Part shown: piece after piece, positions 32,493 to 43,366 of the stretch
Layout: each line of letters opens with the position of its first letter
Numbering within the stretch: position 1 is the stretch's first letter
Source of the DNA: Taudactylus pleione
Taxonomy: Eukaryota > Chordata > Amphibia > Anura > Myobatrachidae
Length of the DNA stretch: 64,000 bases
Reading direction: 5' to 3'
NCBI GenBank assembly: GCA_031769625.1
Contig: JAUIMM010000126.1
Span: 9,120,501 to 9,184,500, forward strand
Program-made: the position numbers and the translations under genes
Notes under the pieces: model-generated
Database searches by the model: none
Seen by the model: the letters and a program-made list of their open reading frames with translations, nothing else
What the model was told of the DNA's origin: nothing

Positions 32493-33375
32493 TTAGTCAG
32501 CAATGTGCTGCTGCAGAGCTATTTAAAACTCATAAGGTCTTTAGTCAAAGCAACTTACCCGCTTGATCAATGTGTGGAAAATGAAGACAAATTAAAAAGT
32601 GTTAAAGTATTTTTGTACAGCCCAAAGGAGATGAATTCGGCTATAGAGAATGTTGGGCTAGAGGTTCAAGGAAAATAATTAAAGGTGTTAGAATGGAGAA
32701 AATTGTTACACAACTGCTGGATTATTGACATAAACATACAGAGTTCCATGAGTTTAGAAAAAAAAGAAGAGACACAGAAACTTGGAATATGAGACCACTT
32801 GATGACAGAGCAGTCAGGATGTTGCTCGGGTGTGTGGTGAAAGGTCCAAGTCACTCAACTCAGGGGTTGTGAGCTGGGGAGGGGCATATGTGGTAGAAGA
32901 AAGCTAGGTGGTGGAGGTGAGGCACTGAGTTTGTGTTGAGATGGAGGGATCCATCCACATAGAGAGAGAAAAAGAGGGTTTGTCCACACCTTAGGGCTGA
33001 CCAGAGGATACAGCCCAAGTGAGGCTGTGGCAGTCAAGAAGGCCAGTGTGCCATGATAGCCAAGCAGGCCAGTGGGCCAGGAAGCCTGTGGACAGTGCTG
33101 CAATTTTGGCAGTCAAGCCAGGCTGGAGGCCAGTGTACATACCTGCAAGTAACAGGGAGGACTGTGAGACGGTGTGAAGTTTGCAGACTAGCTGCCCTGT
33201 TTGATAAGGTTGAAAAAGAGAGGTAGTGCTCTGCATGGGGACTAGGTTGTTTTTTTATTTTCTGTTTGCTTTGTACTAACAACAGTAAAGCCTCCTTTTT
33301 TTGTTTAACTCAAACAAGCTAGGTGGTGACCCTTATTGTGAGCACCTAGACACTGCCCCACTAACCACTCTACTG
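32493..33375. other. No recognised gene
   Basis: A few short frames without domains occur, plus loosely repeated GGCCAGTG text at 33030-33140. No exon is supported. Confidence 0.3.
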
Positions 33376-33615
33376 ACTCCCTCCCCTCTTTAGGCTGATA
33401 ATAAGAAACAGGGCACATTACTAGCTCTGATTGGCTCTCTGAGACAGTGAAAGTCAATCAGAGTACAACCCTTACCCCTGCAGCAGTCAGTCACTCACAC
33501 AGCACAACATTTTGTTCTGTGACTTGCTTCAGTAATATTGTCACTGCTCGGCTCCCTTTTTCTCATAGATGAATGGTTCATACACCTAAACCTTCCTCAA
33601 CCAATGCTGTATGAA
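33376..33615. repeat. Dispersed repeat, copy 1 (see 39950)
   Basis: CTCTGATTGGCTCTCTGAGA, CAGCAGTCAGTCACTCACAC and ACCTAAACCTTCCTC occur in the same order at 39950-40265. The repeat is non-coding and of unknown family. Confidence 0.7.
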
Positions 33616-33854
33616 TGCCGTTTAGTTGCTATCACAAATAATTGCTTTCCAATCTAATCGTTTGGTTCCAAACCACAAAAAGTGATTTTATGTAAAAAAA
33701 AGTAACACGATAGAAGTTTAACAATTTAGATTAAAGAGCATAAAATATACAATAAGTACAGCCGATACGTACGCAAACGCACTGGATCCAGTATACAGTC
33801 ATTCAGTCCTGAAGCCTGTGGTCACAAAATGGAGATGACTGAACACTGGACTCA

Positions 33855-34405
33855 GGCCCGGATTCAGAGCCGGACGCTCTGACAGAGCGCTCGCTCTGAA
33901 TCAGGGCCGTCCCTCCTTCATTTTGGAGCGGCCTCCTGGCCGCTCGCATAGCTGTGGGTGACCACCCACAGCTATAGCGAGTGGCCAAAATGATGGTCGG
34001 GATGGTCAAGACAATCGCGACCATCGGGCTTGCGATGAGACCCTGCGGTAGGGGTCTCGCTGCCGCAAGCCCAGGAGTGCTTTTGGCTCTATCAGAGCCC
34101 AAAGCACTCCCACTGACATCACTAGTGATGTCAGTGGGGCCGGCCCCAGATGGTAGGCGTTCCCATGGGAATGCCTCCGTCTGGGCAGCCACGCCCCCGG
34201 CACGCCCACCAAAGGGGGCGTGCTGTCAATCACCATCGACAGCACGCCCCCTTTGGAGCGAGACCCATAACGACGGCTTGGTCGTCGTTATTCGGGTCTC
34301 GCGCATGCGCATGACGGAGCCACCTCCGTCGTGCGCATGCGCACTTGGGCACCATCGATCCGCTTGCGAGCGCTCAGCACTCGCGAGCGGGTCTAAATCA
34401 GGCCC
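33855..34405 (-). mobile_element. Serial-hairpin MITE, copy D (reverse)
   Basis: TCA flanks both sides (33852-33854, 34406-34408). The order of hairpins is that of copy A reversed, including the CACTGACATCACTAGTGATG palindrome (near 34112-34131), the GCGCATGCGC stem and the 34261-34299 hairpin (AGACCC outer stem, AACGACG inner stem). Confidence 0.85.
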
Positions 34406-34408
34406 TCA

Positions 34409-35275
34409 GTACACAGGTATATACAATTCAGTTTACATTGAAACAAAGGACACAGTTGGCAGGTTTTCATTGGTTCTTGATTCCGATCAGTCTGGTACGA
34501 TACAGGTCATTGGTCAGTTCATACGGTGTCATCAGGAGTATGAATCAGTCTTCCAACAGCCACATTGTGTATCTTCCCACCAAAGAACTGGTTAAAACTG
34601 GCTACAACACTGCATACAAGAAATAACATTCTACTCAATAACTCCCTATCATCCATATCTAGCGGACGCATGATGCGACTGCTTTGCAGATTGATACGGA
34701 TGTCTACAAATAAAGTGGGATTTACTATGATACCAAACATGACATGTCCACTGTATTCTGAACCTTGGATCTCGAATCTCTTTTATATACATCTGACATC
34801 GTACTTATTAACTAACAATACCTTTAATAACTCTGGTTATTATCTATAATATGTGGGAACCATTTTATACGTGCGTGAGTGTGTGTATGTATGTGTATAC
34901 ATGTGTGCGTTCGCATATGTGTGTCTGCCTATGTGTGTGTTGGATTCGCACCGGCACGCAGTAGCATGCCAGTCACACGCTATCAGACAAAGGACGATAG
35001 CATCGATAGATATTAATTGTAATACTGATCTCATCCAATCATCTGACTTTGACAGCTGTATAGAATAGTGAAAACCCCAACAAAATCTGTCAAATGGTTC
35101 AAGAGATTAGCCCGAATGAAAACACAGACCCCTAAATCTGCTACGCAGAGCAGCGGGTGTGCAGGAGGAGAACATGCCGTGCGCATCTTTTTTTTGTGTA
35201 GGGAGAGCCTGGGGGCTGCCCAGCATCTTGGAGAGTGCAGGAGGAGAACAGATGCCGTGCGCATCCGCACAGCAT
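34409..35275. other. Unrecognised, GT-rich tract and a short direct repeat
   Basis: A GTGTGTATGTATGTG-rich tract spans about 34870-34940. GTGCAGGAGGAGAACA and GCCGTGCGCATC occur twice (35158-35186 and 35235-35266). No gene is supported. Confidence 0.4.
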
Positions 35276-36295
35276 CTGCAAAAGACAATATTTATATTTT
35301 CTTAAGCACCACACTATACATAATCAACCCGGCACCCACCGCCGAGGGGTGCCGGGGATAGCCCCGGGCTATCAGCCTGGGGTGCCCTGAGGAGGGGGAC
35401 CCCTTTATTGGGGGGGTCCCCAACTCCCCAGGGATCCCCGGCCTTTGCTGACTAGCGGTCAGGGGTGATGCTGCGGCTGGGGGACCCAGTGAAAGGGCTC
35501 CCCTGGCTGTGGCATCACCCCCCCGCTAGACAGAGTCTGGTGCTGGTTCTGGGAAATACAGGGGAGCCCTATGCATTATTTCCCCCTGTATTTCCAGAAC
35601 CAGGACCGGCTCAGAGCCCTGTGCTGGTTGCACTAAATACAGGGGGACCCCTACATCATTTGTCCCCCGGATTTTGGCAACCAGGACAAGTTCTCAAAAG
35701 TCTGGTGCTGGTTTGCTTAAAACAGGGGACACCTACATCGTTTGTCCCCTGTATTTAGCACAAACAATACTGGGGCTCCAAATCCCGGGGCTGGTTGATT
35801 TCTGGGGGGTGGGGCCATGCCATTTTTTTCTAAACACAGGCAGCCAGTCATGGTTGTGCTTAAATGCAGGGAACAAATGACATAGGGTTCCCCCATATTT
35901 AGGCACAACCAGCACCGGGCTAGTCAGAACCAGCCCTGGTTGCCAAATATTGGGGACAACTGACGTAGGGATCCCCCGTAGGTTATGCAACCAGCACTGG
36001 GCTCTGATGCGGTCCTAGTTCTGGAAATACAGGGGGGAAAAATGAGTAGGGTCCCCTTGTATTCTCCAGGACCAGCACCAGATGATTTCTAACTGGGGGC
36101 TGATGCCACAGCCAGGGGAGCCCTTTCACCGGGCCCCCGAACCGTAGCGTCAACCCTGACCGCTAGTCAGTGCCTCCTCGGGGCACCCCAGGCCCAGGCT
36201 GATAGCCCGGGGCTATCCCCAACACCCCTGGGCGGTGGGTGCTGGGTTGATTGTATTGTGTGGTGCATTTTAAAGAATATTTTCTTTTGCAGTTG
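35276..36295. repeat. About 1-kb foldback palindrome
   Basis: The two arms are inverted copies almost to the centre near 35800. Examples are GATAGCCCCGGGCTATC at 35358 and 36200, AAGGGCTCCCCTGGCTGTGG at 35497 mirrored near 36124, and GCAAAAGA at the outer left mirrored by TCTTTTGC at 36282. Each arm also contains roughly 100-bp units with CTGTATTTCCAGAACCAG and its complement, so the palindrome has smaller palindromes inside. Confidence 0.8.
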
Positions 36296-36298
36296 AAC

Positions 36299-36395
36299 TA
36301 TAGGTCCCAGCACATCTCCCTGCATGCTGGTACTTGGAAAACCACAAGTACCAGCATGCTGGGCATTAGGGCCCACTGCCACCTGTAGTCCACCT
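36299..36395. repeat. Hairpin repeat
   Basis: CATGCTGGTACTTG and CAAGTACCAGCATG (36333-36360) form a perfect 14-bp stem around AAAAC. It is preceded by TTGAACTATAGGTCCCAGCA. Confidence 0.6.
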
Positions 36396-36461
36396 GTAAA
36401 AAAAAAATATTAAAATAACACAACACACTTTAATATTGTAATATTTTATTTTACAGGTCTT

Positions 36462-37140
36462 CACCTGGGGGACGGCGGCCTTTACGCTCTTTTGCATGGC
36501 CGCCGCCATCCCAGGACTTATGCATCTTCGCCTTGCGGGCGCCAACCCGCCAGGGCTTCGGCGTTTTTAACTGGCAGGCGCCAACCCGCCAGGGCTTTGA
36601 CATATTTGCCTGGCCGGCACCAACCCGCCAGGGCTTCGACGACTTCACCTAGTGGGCGGCAGCCTGTGATAGCTCTTTTTCGTGGCTGCCTCCCACTAGG
36701 ACTTCCGGTGTCTTCGCCCGGCAGGCGGCAACCCATCAGGGCTTCGGCGTTTTCACCTGGAGGGCGCCAACCCGCCAGGGCTTCGGCCTCTTCACCTAGT
36801 GGGCGGCAGCCTGTGTCAGCTCTTTTGCATGGCCGCCACCCACTAGGACTTCCGGTGTCTTCGCCCGGTGGGTGCCAATCCACCAGGTCTTCGGCGTCTT
36901 CGCCTGGTGGGTGCCCACCCACCAGGGCTTCTGGCATCTTCACCTAGTGGGTGGCAGCCTGTCAGCTCTTTTGCATGGCCGCCACCCACTAGGACTTCCG
37001 GTGTCTTCACCCGGCGGGCACCAACCCGCCAGGGCTTCGGCGTCTTTGTCTTGCTGGCGCCAACCCGCCAAGGCTTCAGCGTCTTTGCCTGGCAGGCGCC
37101 CACCCGCCAGGGCTTCTGGCGTTTTCACCTGGGGGATGGC
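36462..37140. repeat. GC-rich minisatellite, 39-44 bp unit
   Basis: Units contain GCGCCAACCCGCCAGGGCTT and CGGCGTCTTCGCC and recur every 39-44 bp. A larger unit with TGGCCGCCACCCACTAGGAC recurs every 140-160 bp (near 36500, 36680, 36830, 36977). Long open frames on both strands are effects of the repeat. Confidence 0.85.
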
Positions 37141-37650
37141 TTTGGTCCTCTGCGGGACCAGCACCTGTTCAGGTGTCTGCGGCGGGCCTGGATCTGAGAA
37201 GATCTTGTCCCCGCCAGCCATTCTGCCGAGTACAGCAGCGGCGCCCATTTTAAAATTCAAAGATGGCCGCCGCGAGCCGTGATTGGCTAACGGCGGCCAT
37301 CTTTGAATTTCAAAAATAGCGCTGAGGCGCCATTTTTTAAATGAGCGCCGCTGCCATATTCGGCATAATGGCTGTAGGAGACTGAATCCTCTCCGGTCTA
37401 GGCCCACCGCCAACACCCTCACTGCCACTGGACCCTGCGCCACCGCCGGACCCTCCGTGCAGCCACTGCTGTGAAGACCTTCCGCCGCCAACACCCGCGC
37501 CCCCGCTGACACCCACATCCCCCGCCAACAACCGCGACCCGCCACCGCCGCTGAGGTCCCTGCCGCTGCTTTGCCTGCTACCACCCGCAAACGACGGCCA
37601 TCTTGCTGCATCCAAGTGAAGCCACTATGACTACACCTGCTGGAAGCTCC
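37141..37650. other. GC-rich sequence with hairpin
   Basis: TTCAAAGATGGCCGCCG and CGGCGGCCATCTTTGAA (37257-37308) form a stem around a loop containing GATTGG. The following 37390-37610 is CCGCC/CACCC-rich. It could be mistaken for a CpG-island promoter, but no exon follows. Confidence 0.45.
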
Positions 37651-38129
37651 TACTGCGGCTGCGCAACAAGTTGAAAAGACCTATCTTTATAATGGCGCAT
37701 TCTTTAGGTAATAGTTTCAACACTGTCACTTTCTAATTTACTTGAACCGCAAAAGCACGTACCCTGGCACAATAGCTACCTAATAAAACAAACCCCAAGT
37801 CTAAATTCCACCCCTTACCCTGAATTTTTCCTTCCCAGAAATCCCCCATAGACTACTGCACAAAAGGGTTCCTAATTGACAGTGTCAGAAAAACTGACAG
37901 TTGGAGCATTTAGATTACTCCCAAATCCTCAATTTTTATGTTTTTGCCCTGAAATTTGGCATGCAGCACCGTGCGACAGTTGTACCCGCCCCTATCAAAT
38001 TTCAGGATCCGTATCTTCTATAGCTTTTGAGGTGTAGCCCCTTGAACACCCTGCCCTTCGGAATTCTCTATGGAGAAATCAATTTTTTTAGGTGCAGCCT
38101 TAATATAAGGGCACGACCGTGCCCTTATA

Positions 38130-38137
<8 letters not shown>
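37651..38137. other. Unrecognised; ends in a small palindrome
   Basis: No gene is seen. TATAAGGGCACG/CGTGCCCTTATA (38105-38130) is a near-perfect short palindrome. Confidence 0.35.

Positions 38138-38139
<2 letters not shown>

Positions 38140-38161
<22 letters not shown>
38140..38161. repeat. (GA)n microsatellite
   Basis: A pure GA run of about 22 bp. Confidence 0.9.
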
Positions 38162-38162
<1 letters not shown>

Positions 38163-38164
38163 CT

Positions 38165-38340
38165 AGCGGCTCGTCCTGGCTTTGCATGGGAGCAATATCA
38201 TCTCGCCACAGCCCCCTCCATCTCATAACAACTTACATTATGTCACCACTGTCCCTTGTCTACGCACCATCTCACAACAGCCTCCTGCTTCTCACTCCTG
38301 CCCCCTGCATTTCACCACAGCTTATAATGAGGGAAGGAGA
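38165..38340. repeat. CATCTCACCACAGCCCC low-complexity repeat, part 1
   Basis: Degenerate units with CATCTCACCACAGC and CTCACTCCTGCCCCC. The same text continues at 39157-39315, so the intervening sequence is probably inserted. Confidence 0.6.
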
Positions 38341-38344
38341 TCGG

Positions 38345-39150
38345 GGAAATACAAATATTTATGCAGTCCTGGGGCGTGCTGCCAAGGACAAGAATAGTCT
38401 TACAAGAAAGAAGTAGTAGAAAACAGAAATGTCCTCTTTGGTGGCGCACTTACAAAGATAAATTAATAAAAGTTCATTTTTAATAATTATGTTAAAAAAT
38501 GTATATAAAAAATGATATTCTCTCCAGTGAAAAATTAAATACAAATGTAAAAAACAGCTTATTGTGTGATATCTTGTCTTATTGTCACACCTGCGCGTGC
38601 AGTGGCAACTAAGGGGGGATACTTATATGTTGAAAATCTAATCTATCACAAAAATGTCACAAGTCAATAATGCATTTAATTGGGACCAATTATATGTGGA
38701 GTAGTGTTAATGTAACATCCCTATCCAAATGTGGGATTAATAACCTACAATATCCACTGCATTCTTAAATAGCTTGGACATACATGTTTATTGTGGCCAT
38801 GGTGTATCCATATACCTAAGTTGCCAGCTAAGACATAAATATAGGAGAGCTATCATTCGTGTAATAGATAGCTACTGGTTCTCTTAGCAGCAAATACTAT
38901 GTTCAGAGGTGTCTGGAAAGAGAACTAGAACCTCAAAAATGTTACAATACCACCACGTATCAATATTATGTTAACAACACATGTAGCTGTATGAAAATGA
39001 TGATGTCTTATAAGCTATAACCCACGCAGTCCCTTGATAAAACTCCCACATGTGAAACGTACGTTGGCGGCAGCAGTGACTATCCTGCTGTAATTAGAAC
39101 ATATATCACTGCACAAATGTCTGAAGTGATGTGAAAATATTTTACTTAAA
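38345..39150. mobile_element. Probable PLE terminal-repeat insertion
   Basis: AT-rich and non-coding, it separates two halves of a low-complexity repeat. It contains ACAAGAAAGAAGTAGTA (38403), also found at 55149 in a PLE-type segment, and a hammerhead-like motif at 39036-39070 (CCTTGATAAAACTC, then GTGAAACGTACGTTGG). The boundaries are approximate. Confidence 0.45.
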
Positions 39151-39156
39151 CTTAAA

Positions 39157-39315
39157 TTCACCACAGCCCCTTGCATCTCACCTCAGAGCCCTGTTTCTCA
39201 CTCATGCCACTGGTTCTTACTACAGCCCCCTTCATCTCACCACAGTCCACTGCATCTTACCACAACTCACTGCTTGTCACTCCTGCCCCCTACATCTCAC
39301 CAGTGTCACCACAAC
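39157..39315. repeat. CATCTCACCACAGCCCC low-complexity repeat, part 2
   Basis: Same units as 38165-38340, interrupted by the segment between them. Confidence 0.6.
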
Positions 39316-39499
39316 CCCCTCTGCTGCTGCCCTGCAGCTGTCTTGGGCCCAGTCACTGGAATGTACTGGAAGGGCAGGTGGTCAATGGATGAGTGATTTG
39401 CATTGCAGCTACCATAACCATTATCAACAGCATGTCACCGGGGCTGGTGGACCTGTGGATATTTCCACAGACTCCATGCATACGCCTTCCCAGCTGCTG

Positions 39500-39715
39500 A
39501 ACAAGGCGATCAGCAATGTCCTCTTTGCGCAATGTATCCTGTATTTACTGGGTTTTCTGTTGAGCTTCCTCGGCATGGTGCCCCTGTCCGAGAACAGTGC
39601 TGACTTCCATGGAAGGGGCCTCCTGTTCACCGAGGGCATGTGGCTGAGCGGGAACATCACGCTGGAGAGGGAGCACTTCATGGTGGAGGAATGGGCTGGC
39701 TTCAGTGTAGGGATG
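39500..39715 (+). pseudogene. TMEM179-like: TMEM179-like exon 1 fragment
   Basis: An open frame reads NVLFAQCILYLLGFLLSFLG, a hydrophobic first membrane segment. VPLSENSADFHGRG and LLFTEGMWLSGNITLE follow, then HFMVEEWA. This is the N-terminal pattern of TMEM179, a four-pass membrane protein of unclear function: LFAQC, VPLSEN, DFxGRCLLFTEGMWLS, EEW. The codon where Met is expected is AAG (39503-39505), and the Cys expected after GR is Gly. Similarity fades after EEW at about 39710, where text resembling a hairpin repeat begins. The host gene could lie nearby outside the window, but the lost start codon favours a pseudogene or duplicated exon. The match is from memory. Confidence 0.6.
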
Positions 39716-39870
39716 GACATTGCAATCCGATGGTTACTATCCATTAATGTTTTTGATCTGATGGTAATGTTTTTACCATTTGGTGGTCCGATCATTTGCT
39801 ACCATCGAATAAAAATCATGCGATGGTGTTCTGATGGTTGTTTGTTTTTATTAAATTCCTGATAGCTATG
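39716..39870. repeat. Possible small hairpin MITE
   Basis: ATCCGATGGTTAC and TGCTACCATCGAAT, and TAATGTTTTTGATC and TAATGTTTTTACCA, give short inverted and direct similarities (39728-39820). It may be what truncates the TMEM179-like frame. Confidence 0.3.
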
Positions 39871-39949
39871 CCTCCTCCGGCTCCTTCCTGACTGTGTCTG
39901 CATCAGGGCATCTTCATGGGTTTGTTGAAGGCTGTCTCTCACTCTGACT

Positions 39950-40265
39950 GCCTCAGACATGACCCTGCTCAGTCCCTGACTTCCTTCCCTCTCTAGGCTG
40001 CTGCTAAGCAACAGGGCACATTGCTATCTCTGATTGGCTCTCACTGTCTCAGAGAGCCAATCAGAGTGCAGCCCTCAACCCTGCAGCAGCTGCAGCCAGT
40101 CACTCACACAGCATAACAGTGTTTTCTGTGACTTACTTCATTCCAAGCCTCGGATGCTTTCTTCCACCCTGGCCAGCTTCTATACATCAGCTTCACTTAA
40201 ACTGACACTACTCAGCTCCCTTTTGTCACAGATTAATGGTTCCTACACCTAAACCTTCCTCGACC
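39950..40265. repeat. Dispersed repeat, copy 2 (see 33376)
   Basis: The order of blocks is the same as at 33376-33615, including AGCAACAGGGCACATT, CAGTCACTCACACAGCA and ACACCTAAACCTTCCTC. A palindromic CTCTGATTGGCTCTCACTG core lies at 40029. Confidence 0.7.
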
Positions 40266-40269
40266 AATG

Positions 40270-41537
40270 CTATCTATCTGCAATTCTCATCATTGGACAT
40301 TTAAATGTATGAGTTTTGTTTTAAATATTTATTGTTGCTGATGATTTTATATATATTATTAAAATGTATGAACTAAGCCAATTCTGAGAGACTCTTCTAC
40401 CATACTTATTTCGTTTAACACATATGTGACTTTATAGTTGCAACTAGTGCTGCTCTTGTGTTGCTATGTTTTTTTTTTCCTTCTTAGGCCATAGATGTAA
40501 ATCTAGTTCTGCACCAACTTGTAGAAATTAAAAAACATGTTTAGCTTTACTTCCCACAACAATCCTAACACAAAAAATGTAATATATATCTGTACCTAGT
40601 TTTCAATGGGGTTGTTTTGCTGTCGTAATCTCTTGAGAGCACTTAGCTGAACAAGCTAATTCAAGCAGACGGTGTGTAGCATTAGCAGCATAAAATAAAT
40701 AGTTTCATAATGCCTATAACATTATATTATATTAAAGTGTACACCTACATCTCCAGAGAAAGAAAACAGGCTGAGTGCACCTGCAACAAGACAGAGTAAA
40801 AATAATAACACAGGCACACAGCTGTTCAGCTTGCTGGGTGGATAAAGTGTCTGTTGTCCATAGTCTAAGATGATGTTGATTCTAACCAAAACCTATTATA
40901 CGCTTCAATAGCCTGGAACGATTGCGTTGTACATGCTGCAGTGTTTTGAGTCAATTACAGCCAGCACTGGGATGGTGCTCTTACATGGGATGGCTGCTGC
41001 TTGCTCTACCGTTTAGTTCTATCTTGCTGAGCAAGGAGATGAATATTGCTGCTTAAAGGGCCAATTGAATTTGTATAGCACAGATTGTAGATATTTATCA
41101 GTGGGTGAAGTCTTTGCCTCTATACGCAGCTGTCACTTCAGAAACACATTCTCTGTTGGTAATATTACAACTATGATATTAATGTGAAACTCTCATAGGA
41201 GAACTGAGAGATGCTAAATTACAATATACACTGACATTTATTTATTGGTGAATGTTTGTATAGCATTTCGTCTAAATAAAATCATATTTAGGATATTGAC
41301 TTTTTTTGTAACACACATTATATATATATATATATTTATTTTTTTTTCTCTGCAAGACTGGCCACAGTATTCATCAAGCAGGTTTTTGGACAAATATTTG
41401 ACAATTCTTTTCCCAGTGCTACTGTAAGTGATGAAAGGGATAGGCAAAGTAAACTTGTAGTCAGGCTTTCAATCCTATCTAATGCATCTGACAACTAAAC
41501 AGTGTGCAATAACCTGTTGCCAGCAAGAGTGACTTAA
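40270..41537. other. Unrecognised AT-rich sequence
   Basis: No genes, long repeats or transposon ends were recognised, apart from a short TA tract at 41318-41335. Confidence 0.35.
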
Positions 41538-41540
41538 CTT

Positions 41541-41715
41541 ATATATATTTACTAAGCCTGGGATGGAGATAAAGTGAAAGTAGATAAGGTACCAGCCAAT
41601 CAGCATCTAACTGCCATGTCATAGGCTTTGTTTGAAAAATGACAGTTAAGAGCTGATTGGCTGGCACCTTATCTCCGTCGACTTTATCTCCATCCAAGGC
41701 TTAGTAAATAGACCT
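41541..41715. mobile_element. MITE, TTTACTAAGCC type
   Basis: TATTTACTAAGCCTGGGATGG at the left pairs with CCAAGGCTTAGTAAATAGACC at the right. The AGCCAATCAGCATCTAACTG core is mirrored by AGCTGATTGGCTGGCACC. The target duplication is not clear because the left end runs into a TA tract. Confidence 0.7.
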
Positions 41716-41729
41716 CATATACCATTTCC

Positions 41730-42780
41730 ACTGCCTAAAAAAACACGGGTAATTGGCGTGTTTACCCGGGACGTGGCGCAGTTGAAACAGCTCCAAGGAA
41801 AAAACTGACCCAGGATTTTTTCCCGGGTATCAAGCAGGGTTTTTAGCGGATAAAACCCGGTAACACTGCAGTGGAAACAGCTCTTACCTGGGTTTTTTGA
41901 CCTGAGTAATTCTAAAAGCCACTGATTGGGTGATTACATTAGCACCCAGGAAGGACTAGAGACCAGAGGAGACAAGTCCACTCTGGGAGAGGCTGTTGTG
42001 AGAGGGCCTGGAAGGAGTCGCTGGGCGCACACAGGCAGAACTGGGTGCTAGGCACAGAGTGGGCCTGGAAGGAGAGCTGAACACTTGACACACAGGCCAG
42101 CTGGCTGCTGGTCACACAGGTCTGGAGAGAGCTGGGCACAGGGCACACACAAGCCTTGGAAGCCATTGGAGAGCTGGGTGCTGGTCACAGGTCTGGAGAG
42201 AGAAGGCGCTGGGCACAGGTCTGGAGAGGGCTTGGTAGCATGTGGTCTGATGAGGACATCCAGGAGCTCCAAGCATAAGCGGTGAGGAGGAGATCATGCG
42301 TCAAATAACGGGCACAGTCAGGGATGTCAGTGTGTATCATAACATAATGAAGATACTGGCAAGTCGTGGAATTAAAAGGTCCCAGCAGCAAGTGATAAAC
42401 AAGTTGAAGTCCATGAGAAAGATGTTTATCAAGGTCCTTGACCATAATCGCAATAAAAGCGGTGCGAAAAGGATGGAATGGAAGTACTATGAAGCATGTT
42501 ACTCCATCTTTGGCAACTCCGTGGTAACAAATCGTGGGTAGCCTGTCATCTTCTTTGTCTTGCACCACCAGCAGTACCAGTCAAAATACCGGGAAAAAAC
42601 AGACTTGGATTTTGGTGGAAAAGGGGTACTATTTTACTGGAGAACACAGGATTACTGTGGCTACAACTAGGACTAGCCGAGGTTTGTGCAATTTTACAGT
42701 GGCTACACAGCGTGGCCAAACACTGCCCCCCCCTCATTCCCCACTGTTCATTAGGGCAATTTGCGTTATAGTGTCACCTA
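41730..42780 (+). mobile_element. Probable Harbinger-type fragment
   Basis: A segment with GCAGTTGAAACAGCT, GCAGTGGAAACAGCTC and several CCCGGGTA-type blocks is followed by a Myb-like coding fragment. This combination is common in PIF/Harbinger derivatives. Neither terminus nor a target duplication was confirmed. Confidence 0.4.
42246..42541 (+). pseudogene. Myb/SANT-like (trihelix) accessory protein fragment
   Basis: The text begins SDEDIQELQ, hits a stop at about 42278, then resumes in frame 42296-42541 with VSVYHNIMKILASRGIKRSQ, QQVINKLKSMRKMFIKVLDH and WKYYEACYSIFGN. This is the trihelix Myb-like fold (Myb_DNA-bind_4 type), with the expected helix spacing and the aromatic in the last helix. 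Such domains occur in the second protein of Harbinger transposons and in host zinc-finger/SCAN proteins. No host exon structure is visible, so a transposon remnant is favoured. Confidence 0.55.
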
Positions 42781-42789
42781 ACCTCCTGA

Positions 42790-43360
42790 CCGCCAACTCC
42801 AGTGGGAAATGGGCAGCGACCAGGAGACTGGCTATTTCTGTCAGGAGCCTGGGAGAGCCCCCCAAATTTGGGTGAGGGTTGGGAAGTATGACATGTGGGA
42901 GGCAGCAGGAGGAAAGGTTTTACTTCTTCTGATGGGAGGAACTGGGTAAATGGTAGATGTTCCTGTGTTTCTTGTTGACTGCAAGTCAATTTGTGTGTTG
43001 ATTGTTTAAATGATACTCGAGCAATGGATCGAATTTAAACACATTTAGAGGAAGATTTCCTATGTAACTGGAGGCTGAAGAGCTGAGAGTTCCCTCTGAT
43101 TCTCTCCTATATAGATCGGGTAAGTGCTGTATATTGTTGATGTGCTGACGAAAAGGCCAACTAGAGTCTTGAAACATTGACTTGAATAAATTGGAATATA
43201 TTGCTGTTTATATATATGGATCCTGAGTGCCATCTTTTTTGTGGATTTATATATACATTTAAGAAGTTTGTTGGCAAATATCTTCCACAGCTCTCAAGAT
43301 AAAGCTGCCAAAGCTTACATAGTTAATTAGTATTGAAAAAGTAAGCTATTAGACCACATA
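42790..43360. other. Unrecognised non-coding sequence
   Basis: No support for a gene or repeat. Confidence 0.3.
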
Positions 43361-43366
43361 GCAACA

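Noticed and set aside
34410..34850. Endogenous retrovirus or LTR
   Set aside because: No LTR pair, primer-binding site, polypurine tract or pol motif was found.
37200..37610. CpG-island promoter of a host gene
   Set aside because: GC-rich, but it continues from a minisatellite and no exon or splice signal follows.
36518..37611. Long minus-strand frames (141 and 223 codons)
   Set aside because: They cover a GC-rich minisatellite and the adjacent CCGCC-rich sequence; the peptide is periodic and resembles no family I know.
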